The notes below the pieces were generated by a model. It was not told where the DNA came from and made no database searches. It saw only the letters and a list, made by a program, of their open reading frames with translations. A stretch of DNA of 64,000 bases from Ceriagrion tenellum (lineage: Eukaryota; Arthropoda; Insecta; Odonata; Coenagrionidae), in assembly GCA_963169105.1 (NCBI GenBank), contig OY720640.1:117538085-117602084 (forward strand). The letters run 5' to 3'. Positions within the stretch are counted from its first letter, which is position 1, and each line of letters starts with the position of its first letter. Made by a program: the position numbers and the translations under genes. This document shows, in pieces, positions 54,247-64,000 of this stretch.

Positions 54247-56454
54247 TGGTAAAACCCTACCACCGAGACGCAACTCTGGTGGTATGTGGTTGCCCCTGCA
54301 ACGATGAAAATGTACGCATTTTGTCTTTTCCGCTAAGAAGCGGAAGCCGTTCTTTTGGGACCAGCCGTCCAGTTTATTAAGACAGAGTTGTATCTGTCTG
54401 GACGCGGTTACTAGTTTGGATGACCGGCAGAGAATAGCCAGGTCATCCACAAACAATGATCCCATGACAGGTCCCATGATGCAGTCGATAGCGTCATTGA
54501 TCGCAATAGCGAACAATGTCACACTAAGGACTGATCCTTGAGGCACTCCATTTTCCTGCGTATAGGGTTCGGAAAGGTGTTTACCTATTCTGATTCTAAA
54601 AACTCGGTCCGATAAAATTTTGTTAATAAAAATGGGAAGATTTCCTCTAAAACCCCAGCTATGCAATGTGTTTAAAATCTTCTGACGCCAGACTCTGTCA
54701 TACGCCTTCTCCAGGTCAAAGAAGACCGCGATGACGTGCTGGCGCATCAGAAAGGCCTCCTGGATGAAATTGTCGCTCCGAACGAGGTGATCAATGGTTG
54801 ATCGACCTCGCCGGAAACCACACTGGATATTCGACAAAAGGTTTCGCCGCTCTAACCACCAAACGAGCCGACGGTTTACCATTCTTTCCATTACCTTGCA
54901 CAGACAGCTGGTAAGGGAGATGGGCCTGTAGTTACTCGGGTCCGCTCTGTCCTTTCCCTGTTTAAGGATCGGAACCACCGCAGATTCCCTCCAGGAAGAT
55001 GGGAAGCTACCCTCGAACCATAACTGGTTGAGGGTGCTCAGGATCTCAATCAACGCTTCCCCCGAAAGATTTCGAAGGAAGGCGTTGTGGATTCCGTCCA
55101 GTCCCGGAGAGGTGTCCTTGGAATCCGCGATGGCTGACCGTAGTTCCCACAGCGAGAACGGGTCGTTGTACTCCGCGATTACGGACGTCTCAGCAAAGCA
55201 AAGAGGAGTTCTCTGGAAGCGTTCCTTGATGGCCAAGAACGCTTCCAAGTAACTCCTGTCGCTGCTTATATTGGCTAGTGACTCGCCAAAGGCCTCGGCT
55301 ACATCGCGAGGCGAGCTCACGATTTGGCCATTTATTCTCAAGCAAGAGACGCCGTACTCCCTGCGGGAGCCCGAGATGCATCTCACCTTATTCCACGCCT
55401 GTGCAAGTGGTGTCCTGTGGTTAATGCTATTGACGAATTCCATCCAGGAGACCCTTTTCGCCTCCTTCACGACTCGTCGGGCTTTCGCTCGCAGTCGATG
55501 GAAGGACGAAAGGTTCGTTGCGGTTGGGTACTTGTTAAAAATACGAAGGGCACGTTTTCGAAGACGAATTGCCTCGGCGCACTCCTTGTTCCACCAAGGA
55601 ACCGCTGGCCGTGGGACGTTACCCGATGACCGTGGGACGCTGCAATTCGCTCCTTCGATCAAGCACCTTGTTAAAACCTCCACATTGTGTGTGGCATCAC
55701 AATTACAATTGTGTTTCAAATTAAAAACGTCTCTAAAATTCTGCCAGTCCGCTTTACGGACAATCCAAATATAAATAAAATCAGTGTTAAAACTTCCTTC
55801 AGAATTTATTAAAATGGGGAAGTGATCACTGCCACAGAGATCTGTGTGCACGGTCAAATTAAACTTGTTAAAAAGACTGCTCGTTGCCATAGCTAAATCT
55901 ATACAGGAGTATTCTCCATTAAAAACATTAAAACGGGTTTTCTCACCGTTGTTAAGTAATAAAAGGTTAAAATCGAGGATGAAACTGGATAAAATCCGTC
56001 CCCTCCTTGTGTTTTGGCCTCTTGAGCTTCCCCACAAGGGGTCATGGGCGTTAAAATCACCCAATAATATAAATGGCCTAGGCAACTGCTGGGCAAGTCT
56101 CTCTAGGTTGTAACGAGTTACCGGTGCACCCTCCGGCATATAAACGTTGCGTAACGTTATATTTTGCGGGGTAAACAAGGTTATGGCCACTGCCAGAAAC
56201 GGGGTGTCAATCCGTACTCGAGAGGTGTAAAGGGCCTCCCGAACAGCAATCGCCACCCCGCCATGGGCTCTACGACCAGTAAGGCCATCTAGCCTTTCGA
56301 CCTTGTATCCCTTTAAAATTCCACTGTCCCTCGCCTTAAGATGCGTCTCCTGGAGACATATAACAGAGGGGTTAAAATCTCGGATTAAAATGGCCAGCTC
56401 CTCCTTATGCCTATAAAATCCATTACAGTTCCACTGTAAGATAGATGTCATCAA
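54247..56454 (-). pseudogene. ORF2 of I-like copy 5, endonuclease and most of RT (part before the mariner)
   Basis: Uninterrupted from the start at 56454: endonuclease (QWNCNGFYRHKEEL, LQETHLKARDSGILKGYK, GGVAIAVREALY, LLGDFNAHDPLWGS, SCIDLA, SDHFPI) and RT (NYRPISLTSCLCKVMERMV, GFRRGRSTIDHLVRSDNF, FFDLEKAYDRVWR, PQGSVLSVTLFAIAIN, LFVDDLAILCRSS, EKTKCVHF). It is cut at RLGGRVLPY by the mariner; the ORF reads on as foreign codons to 54145. Before the mariner hit, this half was fully open. Confidence 0.93.
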
Positions 56455-56576
56455 ATTTAAAAATATATAAATAAATATATAAATAAATGAAAGACCTAAA
56501 AAAATTAAAAATAATAAGAAAAAAGGAGCAGCCTATGTCCGGGCTAAGGAGAGATCAGCGCTTGAGGCGCTGCTTC

Positions 56577-57791
56577 CTACCCTTTTTTTCTAATTATTTC
56601 AATTTCTGTATCGGAGATACAGAAATCTTCCTCCATGGCTTCCTGTGGAGGCGTTTTTGCCTCACCAGATGAACCGGGGGATGGTGAGTTACCACGCTTT
56701 GTTTGCGTGGCCCCGGCGGTGGTTTTGGTGGGGTTCTTCCTAGGAGAACCCGGACCGGTGTTTTTTGTATTTTGTGCCGGATTTCTGGCCTTAGCCGGCG
56801 TGGCTGATTTCTGTGCAGAGGCAACAGTTTTTGGGCTCACAGTTTCTTCCGTCTGTGTGGAAATGGTGACCTTGGATGTTTGACTAGAAGCGACATGGGC
56901 GTATGACTTGGAAAAAGTAGGAGCAACTTGTGCTCTGTACTTTTTCCGAGCCTCGAAGTACGGGATTTTTTCTACCGTCTTGATTTCCATTACTTTGCGC
57001 TCCTCGATCATCTTTGGGCAATCACGTGAGTACACCGGATGTGCACCCTCGCAATTGACACAAAGTGGGTCACCTGTGCATTCCGCACCCTCATGCTTCT
57101 CCAGGCCGCAGCGGGGACAGGTGGCCTTGCCCTCGCACCGTGTGGCCATGTGGCCGAATCGCTGGCACTGGAAACATCGCATGGGTGCCGGTATGAATGG
57201 CCGCACTGGCACCGATTCATATCCGACAAACACCTTGTCGGGGAGCTGATCAAGCGTGAACGTGAGAACAGACGTCGTGTTGACCCTTTCTCCGTTGCGC
57301 TTTGTAGTGAGTCGACGAGCATCGGTGACCCCCTGAGAGGCCATCTCCCGCTTGATCTCGTCGATCTCAACATACAACAGGTCGTAGTGACTGATCACTC
57401 CCCGACAGGTGTTCAAGGTGCGGTGCACCTCCACTTTAACGGGTATTTCGCCTAACTTTTCAAAAAGCAATAATTTTTCGCTTTGAGCCCTCGATGCCGT
57501 TTCGATGAGCAGTGTGCCGTCTCGAAGTTTTTTTGCATATTTTAGTTCCCCAGGAACTAAACCAGACAAAAGTTTTCGAATAAGGAAGGGAGACACCTTC
57601 TTCAGGCTCTCCCCTTCCTTCTGGCACCTCATCACTAAATAGCGCATACTAGCGCCGGGAACATTACCTCCCCCGCCCGTTTCTGGACGGGATCTTTTAG
57701 GTGGTGGAAGGATATCATCCGCCATGCCTAAACTTAATTCATCCCCCGAGCTCCCCACCCACAATGGAGCCACACATTCGGGACGCCGCAC
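56577..57791 (-). CDS. ORF1 (Gag-like RNA-binding protein) of I-like copy 5, intact
   Basis: An open frame of 404 codons. It has an N-terminal basic stretch (PPPKRSRPETGGGGN), then RYLVMRCQKEGESLKKVSPF and VHRTLNTCRGVISHYDLLYV. Three zinc knuckles follow (CFQCQRFGHMATRC, CPRCGLEKHEGAEC, CVNCEGAHPVYSRDC), then a Thr/Pro/Lys-rich tail with GNSPSPGSSGEAKTPPQEA and an acidic EEDFCISDTE. The last residues (IIRKKG) are shorter than the GKKHRIRR-type end of copy 4. The sequence is the closest relative of ORF1 in copy 3. A Met at residue 23 is an alternative start. Confidence 0.92.
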   Translation of the reverse strand: MRRPECVAPLWVGSSGDELSLGMADDILPPPKRSRPETGGGGNVPGASMRYLVMRCQKEGESLKKVSPFLIRKLLSGLVPGELKYAKKLRDGTLLIETASRAQSEKLLLFEKLGEIPVKVEVHRTLNTCRGVISHYDLLYVEIDEIKREMASQGVTDARRLTTKRNGERVNTTSVLTFTLDQLPDKVFVGYESVPVRPFIPAPMRCFQCQRFGHMATRCEGKATCPRCGLEKHEGAECTGDPLCVNCEGAHPVYSRDCPKMIEERKVMEIKTVEKIPYFEARKKYRAQVAPTFSKSYAHVASSQTSKVTISTQTEETVSPKTVASAQKSATPAKARNPAQNTKNTGPGSPRKNPTKTTAGATQTKRGNSPSPGSSGEAKTPPQEAMEEDFCISDTEIEIIRKKG

Positions 57792-58325
57792 CGCAAACCG
57801 GTGCGGTCGCCAGGGCTACCCGAGGGGATATAGCACCCTAGAGGTGGTTGTCTGTTTCGGGTTGGATCTTCGATGCACGGGCCCACCAAACCCGTACATC
57901 TCCGACCGCCCTACTCAGACCCCCACCTCCCTGGCACTTGCCACCGTAAAGCATAGAACCACGGAAGCCGATTGACCGGGAGTGGCTAGCTCCCGGCCGC
58001 CCGTTTACGCAGAATCCGGGGCCGAAGAGGGGTATTGGCCCCTGGTCCATACCGAGCATCCGACCCCCGGCTGGGAACCACAGACCTCACCTTCCAGGTT
58101 CCCCTTCTCTACCTTACGGGTCTCCGCACACGGCAAACATGAGGGTGGATCGCAGGCCAGGTGGTGTGGCCGCGCACAGACAGCTGACCCACAAGACTGT
58201 CCTGGCTCAACCCTTGTTGGCTCTGGGTTTGTTTTCGGGGTTTCACCTCCCCGCCCTTTTAGTCGCCTCTTACGACAAGCAGGGATACTGCGGGAGTATT
58301 ATCCATCCCCCTACCTGCAGGAGTG
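57792..58325 (-). promoter_or_regulatory. 5' UTR of copy 5
   Basis: A copy 3-type 5' UTR (TTGACCGGGAGTGGCTAG on plus). It keeps the GTCG-CCTCTTA-CGAC stem near 58262-58276 and the small TACT-CCCGC-AGTA hairpin region, here TAAT at one side. The terminus is intact next to the target duplication. Confidence 0.5.
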
Positions 58326-58722
58326 GCCCAGGTTGATATGGACCTATTTATAGTTCCCTATTTATAGTTATAGACCTAAAGTTCGAACTTCATACGGGCC
58401 AATGGAAATGTTACGAAACAGAAATGGGCCGACTGGTCAATACAGCTCACTGATAATACCCGACTGAGGACTTTAGGACGAATGAGATCTTTAGTGGAAA
58501 CATTCAAAGACTTAGGGGACACAGAGGGCGGGGGGGGGGGCATTGGCCCCCCTCGCCCCCCTGACTGGGATGCGCTACTGATCAGCAATATATTGTAAAT
58601 TGTGCAACGGAAGGATAGATGACGTAGCAAGGTACGTTAATATTCAGTGAAATAGTTTAGAAACTATTAACTGACTTCATCCCAGGCTAGATTATTCGTC
58701 GTGCGACGAAATTACTAACAAA

Positions 58723-58978
58723 ATGTCACGCGGCATTATTGGCTCTCTGGGTCCGTTTGACGGGACGGAGGAATCACAGGAGTCCTATACTGAAAGGCTC
58801 AACTTGTTCGTGGATTGCAATGATATTAAGGAGGAAAAGAAAGTTTGAAATATCTGTGCACGCCGGAGAAGCCGAGCTCTAAATCTTTAGACGCGATAGT
58901 AAAAGTCAGGCAGGAACATTTAAGCCCAAAACCATCTTTCATAGTCGAACGGTAAAAATTTCGAGTTCGACACGTATG
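58723..58978 (+). pseudogene. Ty3/gypsy gag N-terminal fragment
   Basis: The ATG at 58723 starts MSRGIIGSLGPFDGTEESQE, then SYTERLNLFVDCNDI, a pattern of gypsy Gag N-termini (G.LG.FD...E.W..Y.ERL..FF.AN.I). After a TGA at 58846, and with some codons lost, the next Gag block is recognisable: LKYLCTPEKPSSKSLDAIV and HLSPKPSFIVER. It then decays. No pol follows within the window. Confidence 0.6.
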
Positions 58979-60730
58979 TGATCCTGAAAATGTTGTCCTG
59001 AAGGAGTTCATTTTGAAGTTGGTAAAGGGTTTTCTTAGTCACACAGAACCAAATTTAAAGAGAACTTGAAATACCAAGTATGCATTCATTTATTTATCAT
59101 TAATTTCTCAATCGGCTGTTAATTTTATTCCTTCCAAGTCTTATGAATTGTTTCACAACTGCTAATATGTTATGAATACGAAATTAAGAAAATATTGTTC
59201 ATATCCTGTATGTCATGTTCAATATTTTATTCCTTCCCTTTCACTGAATTCCAACAGGTACTCTATGCTGGTTCATTGCAGGGTACACTCTCTCGTTTAT
59301 ATAGCAGATGGAGACGGAAGACTACGAGGATGTGCTAATGCAGAAGTGCTGGGCACAAAGGCAAAAAACCAGAAATCCGCGATCGGAGATGAAAAGCAGA
59401 TCCCAATCTCCAATTGCAATCTTACACCGCATGTGTTCCCATTCCACAAAATTACCTCCCCTCCAAGGCTGCCAATCACCTGTTCCCCCTTACTCCCCCT
59501 CGCAACTTTCATTTTGACCTTGCCGAAAACTTCCCCTCCGAGGTAACCAATCGCCTCTTTGCTCACCCTTTCCACTCTCATACTGTCTGAACTACCCCTC
59601 CTACGACGAAAACCGCTAATCGGTCTCTTGATATTGACCGTGGTCTTGAGAAGTTCTACTCTCGCTGTCTCGTATAGTTGGTGTTTGATTTTGAAACTTA
59701 GACGTCAGAACACCGGTTGGCTGACCCTTACTTTGTTTGTACGTGTTATGTTGCTGAAATATATAATCTTTCATTTGGTGGTAATTTTATATACTTGATT
59801 GTTCCCGATTCCTCCTGTTTCTCTCACTCGTATTTTGAGAAGAATTTGTTTTCAGGGCATTCTCGGAGAGAGACATCTTCGACTCTCCCCTCGATTGCTT
59901 CGAGATTGGTAGCAGAGCGTGGTTACGTTACTGTCTTTCCTGTATAGTCGGTGAGTGTTTTCTGAGGAGTCGGTGTTTAGTGCTGTTTTGAATTTTCTTG
60001 TTCTCCGTATTTGAAATTTTTTCGGGATGAAGTTGCTTGGAAGCATGCCTGTTGATTCGCAGAACTCGGGGAATCAGTACGCCCGGACGTATGTTACTAC
60101 GGCCGAGGATAGGCGTGCTAGGTCAAATGATCAAACGGGCAAGTCGGAAACGTCCAGAGGTTTCAATTTCCTTGTGAAACTCCCCATCATTTTGCATGCT
60201 GCATTCGCAATGCGATTCAGGTGTAGGGTTCACTTTCATTCACTTTCCTGAGGCTCAAACGGTTGAGATAAAAACGGATGGCTTGAATCCTATCACTGAA
60301 TCCACCGGCATCTTCTCTATCCAACCCACCACGTGTGTTGAGTTAGACTCCCTCATTTCTAGAGCCACGAAGGAGTTGAGGGCTTCAGCTGAATATTTGA
60401 ATACGTTCCATGGAGTTTCTCATAACACTCCTACCGCAGTTTCGAGGCAAACGACCTGTTCCTTGTCATAAATTTGGTCCTCATTTCAGTGAATGTCCGA
60501 AGAAAAAACGTCAAACACGCTTACCAGCTCTCAGTATGATGGGTTTTCCCCACCCTCATGCTACTCATTTGCCTCTATTTCCTGTAATCATTCAATGTTT
60601 CTTCTCATGCACTCATTGATATAGGTTTTTCTGTTTCAATTGACGACGAAAAGTTCTTCTAGAGCATCAAACTTCGCGGTCGTAAGTGGAAGTCACCAGA
60701 GGGGGTTTTCAGAATGATGGAGGTGGTTTC
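58979..60730. other. unrecognised sequence
   Basis: Short frames only. One plus-strand frame near 60027-60480 has two joined open parts (NQYARTYVTTAEDRRAR; FPEAQTVEIKTDGLNPI) and is followed by a CHKFGPHFSEC piece resembling a zinc knuckle, so it may be a decayed retroelement ORF. I cannot name it. Confidence 0.3.
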
Positions 60731-60734
60731 CAGA

Positions 60735-61000
60735 GAAGAGGAGACTGGTATGATGATTTCATCGCCTTGCAGGTCTTCCCGACGGAAAATTGCGGTGCCT
60801 CCTGAGGGCTTTTGGTTGTCGGCCACCGGAGGGCGATCGTTTCGGTAGACTTGAATTCCTGGGAGTCTCCAGCGCTTTTCACTATGTAGTTTTGTTTCCG
60901 TGATAAGTGCTATGTCGACTCTGTGACTGCGGAGAAAGGCCAGTAGTTCTGCTGACTTCCACGAGAGGCTGCCGTTAGCATTCCATAATGAGATATGAGA
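60735..61000 (-). pseudogene. Jockey-type ORF2 start, endonuclease fragment
   Basis: The translation on minus gives LWNANGSLSWKSAELLAFL, then RVDIALITETKLHSEKRW and GIQVYRNDRP, then GGTAIF. This is the opening of a Jockey-clade endonuclease (WNANGL, AL.TET, GY.YR.DRP, GG.AI). It stops near 60735 without SDH motif or RT. It lies about 65 nt downstream of the ORF1 stop, as expected for ORF order in these elements. Confidence 0.6.
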
Positions 61001-61062
61001 CGGGGCGGATGCTGACGATATTTATTTATCGTTCTTTCCCGCGATGGAGGCGAACATCTTTG

Positions 61063-62100
61063 TTAAAAGATTCGTCTGTATTTGGAGCTGTTGTTGTTTG
61101 AAGTGCTACCAGAAGTCGTTTTAAGATAGAGGCCAGGTCTAGGTTTTCGGTATCTCCGAAAGTGTAAGGAGGAGCAGTGTTTTTGTTGCGAAGGAGGAGG
61201 TTCCATTCTCTTTCTGGGCGTCTCTATTGGTTGGCCAGTTGGTTCCGGTCGACCAGTGCCCCAAGGGTTTGGACGTCCAGGATCGTGTGGTGGAGGACGG
61301 GTTTGTGATGGTTTTAGGTTTCCTGTTGTGAAAGACTTTAGACGTTCCAGTTGTCTTTTGTAAACTAGACTATTTCGGGACATTGCAGGGCGATCGCCCC
61401 GACAGTTGCAGCAGGTCGCCGGTTGTTCTCTGGGCCTCGTGCATTTGTTGCCGTAATGGTTATCAGCGCATTTCCAGCACCGCGGCTCAGCAGTGCAGTG
61501 GGCGCTGGAGTGGCCGAACAGGTTGCAATTGAAGCACATTTGCATCCGGTCATATTTAAAAGGTGTTAGACGGAGGTGGACTGGTCCGACCTTTTTGATG
61601 GCACTAATCTTTTTTAGAGGCCATTCTTCCGTTGCTTTCACCGTTAGTTGGTGGAGATCGCGATTTTCGCGATTCTTGGTGAGGAGGGTCCTGATGGTTG
61701 TTACCCTCCTCCTCAAAGAGCTCTTTCAGGTAGTCGAGGTCGAAGTCGGCCTCTACGCCCCGTACAAGGAAGGTGGTCTTGTCTTTTGCTCTTGACCAGG
61801 AGTTCGCCTGCGCCTTCATCTGGGCAAGGAGCATGGTGACCGCGTTGTAATCTCGTTTGTGCCTACTTGGACTCGGGTGAAGTCTCGGCGGATGTCAACT
61901 GTTAGTTCGCCTTTGACAGCGGACTTCAGCAGCTGAATGGACTTTTTGTAGTCGGATATGCTGTAGACCACTATTGGCGGTGGTCTGGAGTTAGCTGGTG
62001 GTCTCCGGGTAGCCTGTTTAGTCGGTGCTGGAGTAGGGTCTGGGGTGAGCGGAGCCGATGAGGCAGCAGCGTCACCGTCGTCCTCGGGTGCTAGAGCAGA
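61063..62100 (-). pseudogene. Jockey-type ORF1 (Gag-like) with zinc knuckles
   Basis: Several frames together read: a Pro/Thr-rich part (PTPAPTKQATRRPP, near 62.0 kb), IVVYSISDYKKSIQLLKSAV, the PRE_C2HC-like part (FLVRGVEADFDLDYLKELF, at 61.75 kb), and three knuckle-like motifs in frame 61716-61063 (CFNCNLFGHSSAHC, CWKCADNHYGNKC, CCNCRGDRPAMSRNS where HPA...C is expected). A Pro/Arg-rich tail ends at 61063. Frameshifts near 61850 and 61716 break it. PRE_C2HC plus such knuckles is characteristic of Jockey and telomeric-type Gags. Confidence 0.62.
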
Positions 62101-63593
62101 GAATTTATCTCATTGTTTACCGGTTGCTTTGCCGGAACAGTGAGTGGTGACTTAGCTTCCTCTTTCGGTTTCGTTGTAGTATGAAGGCTCCTGTAGGAGT
62201 TTCGGTATGCTGATGGTTGGTTAAGAGTCCTCGGATTCCATGGAATCCTCGGATATTGGGTCTGGTGAGGCGGGGCTGTCAGGTATTGTTGGGGCCATTC
62301 CTGTTTGCTGTTCCAGATGTGGTCGATGTGTCATGGTGTGGTGATCAGTGTGTACACCCTAACAAGGGGACCCATCCGGCTCCCCAGGAAGTGTTTCGGA
62401 GGTTCAAGCCTTTCCTGGGTCACCGGACGAGAGCACAGGCGCCACTCGGAGGTGAGAAGGAAATGCTTTGTTAGCCTACCCCCCCCCCCCCAAGGTGCCC
62501 TCTCCGCGTGTGATTATCTATGAGTGCTGGTTGCGAGTATGCGAGTTGCGAGGTTGCGGGGCAGGCGTAGCCGCGGTATGCGGTCGTTGATGTCTCCCTC
62601 TGCTATTTGTATAGGGAGAATCCTAAGGTGGTTTTTTTCTCGGGAGCTCCGGCCGTTGAAATCTCCGGCTTGTTTTCATTATGGATCTGTTGTTATATCC
62701 AAGGAGAAGGCGTGGCAACCACCTGATGTGGGTATATGTTCGGACGCTGCCTGGACTCGAACAGAAGTCCGGAGGACCCCAGGAGGACAAGTTTTGCCCA
62801 GAAGTGAAGTATGCCTGGGCGTCTATTCTGTTTGTTGCCGGGAAAGAGAATTTATCCCGGCCAGCGAAACCGAGGTTGCGTTCGCTGCGTATTCAGTTTG
62901 TCCGTGATAAGCTTCGGCTTTGTTCGCGAGTCCGTGACGTCATGACCCTCACGTCATCATTTTCCACCAATACGGTTATTCGAGGAAAACAATTGAGCAA
63001 CGAAGCCTCAGCTGACAGGACGGAATCATGGCCTCCTTCATCCAAGCCAAAATCCACGGCAAGAATCACAACAATGGATCGCCTCCTCATCGATGGTTAT
63101 AATCTTTGGATTGTACTACACGAATTCTTCAACAAGTTTTGACCACTGAATTTAAGTATTGTTAGATTAAGATCTACTACTTTTCGGAAGATTCAAAACA
63201 ATAAGGCTTTCTTACTCACCGATTTTTCTCTACAAATGCTGAAACAAAAGGTTTGTCATGATAAGGTAAGTATTGTTTGATTAAGAACAATTATTTCGCT
63301 GAAGAACCACAGCAGTAAGGCTCACCTGCGCATCACTTTGTCCTACAATCTTCGAAGTAACGTTTGTCGACAAAAAGTATTATACATTGCAATGACAAAT
63401 ATTATTTTTATTTCTTGGTAAATAGGTACTTGTTCATACTTCCTTGCAGTTTTTAACGGAAGTAAAGGAGGAAACATTGTACTTTCATTTTATTCACAGT
63501 TGTTTAATGTTATCACAAAAATGAAGACAATATAAATTGAGTGGCCTTTATCGTATTGCTTATGTTATGACGCAACTTTCACCCTTTCGCGCC
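62101..63593. other. unrecognised sequence, includes possible 5' part of the Jockey-type element
   Basis: A poly-C run lies at about 62480-62492. Open frames on plus (62524-62907, 62681-63142) lack recognisable domains and have unusual composition for a gene. Some of this may be the 5' UTR of the minus-strand Jockey-type ORF1. Confidence 0.3.
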
Positions 63594-63705
63594 GAATGCC
63601 GCGCCTATGCGGCGTGGATATTCTTCCCTGAACAACGAATGCCTCATGTATGCGGCGTGAATTTTCCTACCTTAACCAACGAATGCCGCTCCTATGCGGC
63701 GCAAG
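63594..63705. repeat. three-copy tandem repeat with hairpin core, period 43-44 bp
   Basis: GAATGCC at 63594, 63637 and 63681 each begins a unit with the core GAATGCCGC-(N)CCTAT-GCGGCG. GCCGC and GCGGC pair to a small hairpin; the middle unit has GCCTC/TGCGGC and pairs less well. AACAACGAATG or AACCAACGAATG precedes units 2 and 3. No gene overlaps. Confidence 0.6.
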
Positions 63706-64000
63706 TCGGTAGAAAGTGACCGTGGCGGAAACAATAGACCCACGTACGCGGTCGCCCTCGAGATCTGGCTTAGCGCGAGCCGAGGCCCTTCCTCGGCCGC
63801 TCAGGTCGACCCCTTCCTATCCTCTCCACGCGGTCAACTACTGTTATTTGCAGTGTTTTTTCCAAAAAAATATTTGTTGCTTACTTTAGAAATCCAATGG
63901 TAGAAATGAATTCATCTTATTTTGCTTACCACATGGAAATTTCAAACGAAATTCTAACGTTAATATCAACGGAGTTATAGAACAGCAATCGAAGACGGCA
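63706..64000. other. window end, no gene recognised
   Basis: A GC-rich part to about 63830 followed by AT-rich sequence. No coding sequence or repeat could be supported. Confidence 0.3.

Larger units (their letters stand above)
51263..58325 (-). mobile_element. I-like non-LTR retrotransposon, copy 5, full length with TSD, carrying a mariner
   Basis: The element is bounded by perfect 12-bp duplications, GCCCAGGTTGAT, at 51251-51262 and 58326-58337. A short (TAC)n tail is at the minus-strand 3' end, and the 5' terminus is the family type with two differences. Without the mariner it is about 5.74 kb. ORF1 is intact. ORF2 is open from 56454 to the mariner and frameshifted after it. It sits inside the hAT element. 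Confidence 0.94.
50270..58580. mobile_element. hAT DNA transposon remnant carrying nested insertions
   Basis: The ends are CAGTGGCGTAGCCAGG at 50270 and, inverted, CAGTAGCGCATCCCAG at 58580, a typical hAT terminus. A perfect 8-bp duplication, ATCAGCAA, flanks them (50262-50269 and 58581-58588), the hallmark length for hAT. Subtracting copy 5 and its duplication leaves about 1.24 kb, too short for a full transposase gene of this group, so the element is a deletion derivative. It contains part of a DUF4371-like transposase on the minus strand. Confidence 0.85.

Noticed and set aside
62524..63142. Possible host gene on plus
   Set aside because: Two overlapping frames with no domain and no splice or promoter evidence; may be antisense to a Jockey-type 5' region.
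1..64000. CRISPR arrays, prokaryotic defence operons, rRNA genes
   Set aside because: No regularly spaced direct-repeat arrays of CRISPR type, no operon structure and no rRNA-like sequence were seen.

Overview
This is a transposon-rich stretch of an animal genome, most likely an arthropod. It is not bacterial: there are no operons or ribosome binding sites, and the recognisable coding potential is almost all retrotransposon or DNA-transposon protein. The mix (I-group and Jockey-type non-LTR elements, a BEL/Pao element primed by tRNA-Phe, Ty3/gypsy remnants, a mariner, a hAT with a DUF4371-like transposase) fits an insect, crustacean or chelicerate. The species cannot be named from the sequence.

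Layout. 1-4.9 kb is a patchwork: the end of ORF1 and start of ORF2 of a CR1-like element, a decayed I-like RT with a tRNA-derived SINE in it, the 5' half of an endonuclease-fold (RLE) non-LTR element, a gypsy gag piece and a Jockey-type RT piece. 4.9-36.8 kb holds four full-length I-like elements in a row, all on the minus strand: copy 1 (about 4.92-10.375), copy 2 (10559-16306), copy 3 (18491-24181) and copy 4 (24535-36773). Copies 2-4 have exact 11-14 bp target-site duplications (TSDs). Copy 4 is split by a complete BEL/Pao element (26958-33508) with 465-bp LTRs that look identical, a tRNA-Phe primer site, a 5-bp TSD and an uninterrupted 1754-codon ORF.

36.8-45.2 kb is the only stretch with convincing non-transposon structure: five small exon-like units on the plus strand (four of 126 nt, one of 123 nt), each bounded by AG and GT, all in phase 0 and falling into two sequence types. 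A gypsy pol remnant lies between them. A 1234-bp probable solo LTR (45211-46444) interrupts the last repeat unit inside an (AT)n tract. 46.6-49.2 kb is the 3' part of an RLE-type non-LTR element related to the piece near 2.4 kb.

50.27-58.58 kb is a three-level nest: a hAT element (8-bp TSD) contains I-like copy 5 (51263-58325, 12-bp TSD), which contains a mariner (52926-54244, TA duplication). 58.7-64 kb holds a gypsy gag remnant, the ORF1 and endonuclease start of a Jockey-type element, and unrecognised sequence ending in a small hairpin repeat.

Most of these elements are dead. The BEL polyprotein and the ORF1 proteins of copies 4 and 5 are open throughout, and ORF2 of copy 3 is open except for one stop near its C-terminus. 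The I-like copies are mosaics of one another, which points to template switching or recombination between subfamilies. The most unusual signals are the phase-0 exon array, the mosaic I-like copies, the conserved 5' and 3' UTR hairpins, and the strand uniformity of the I-like insertions.
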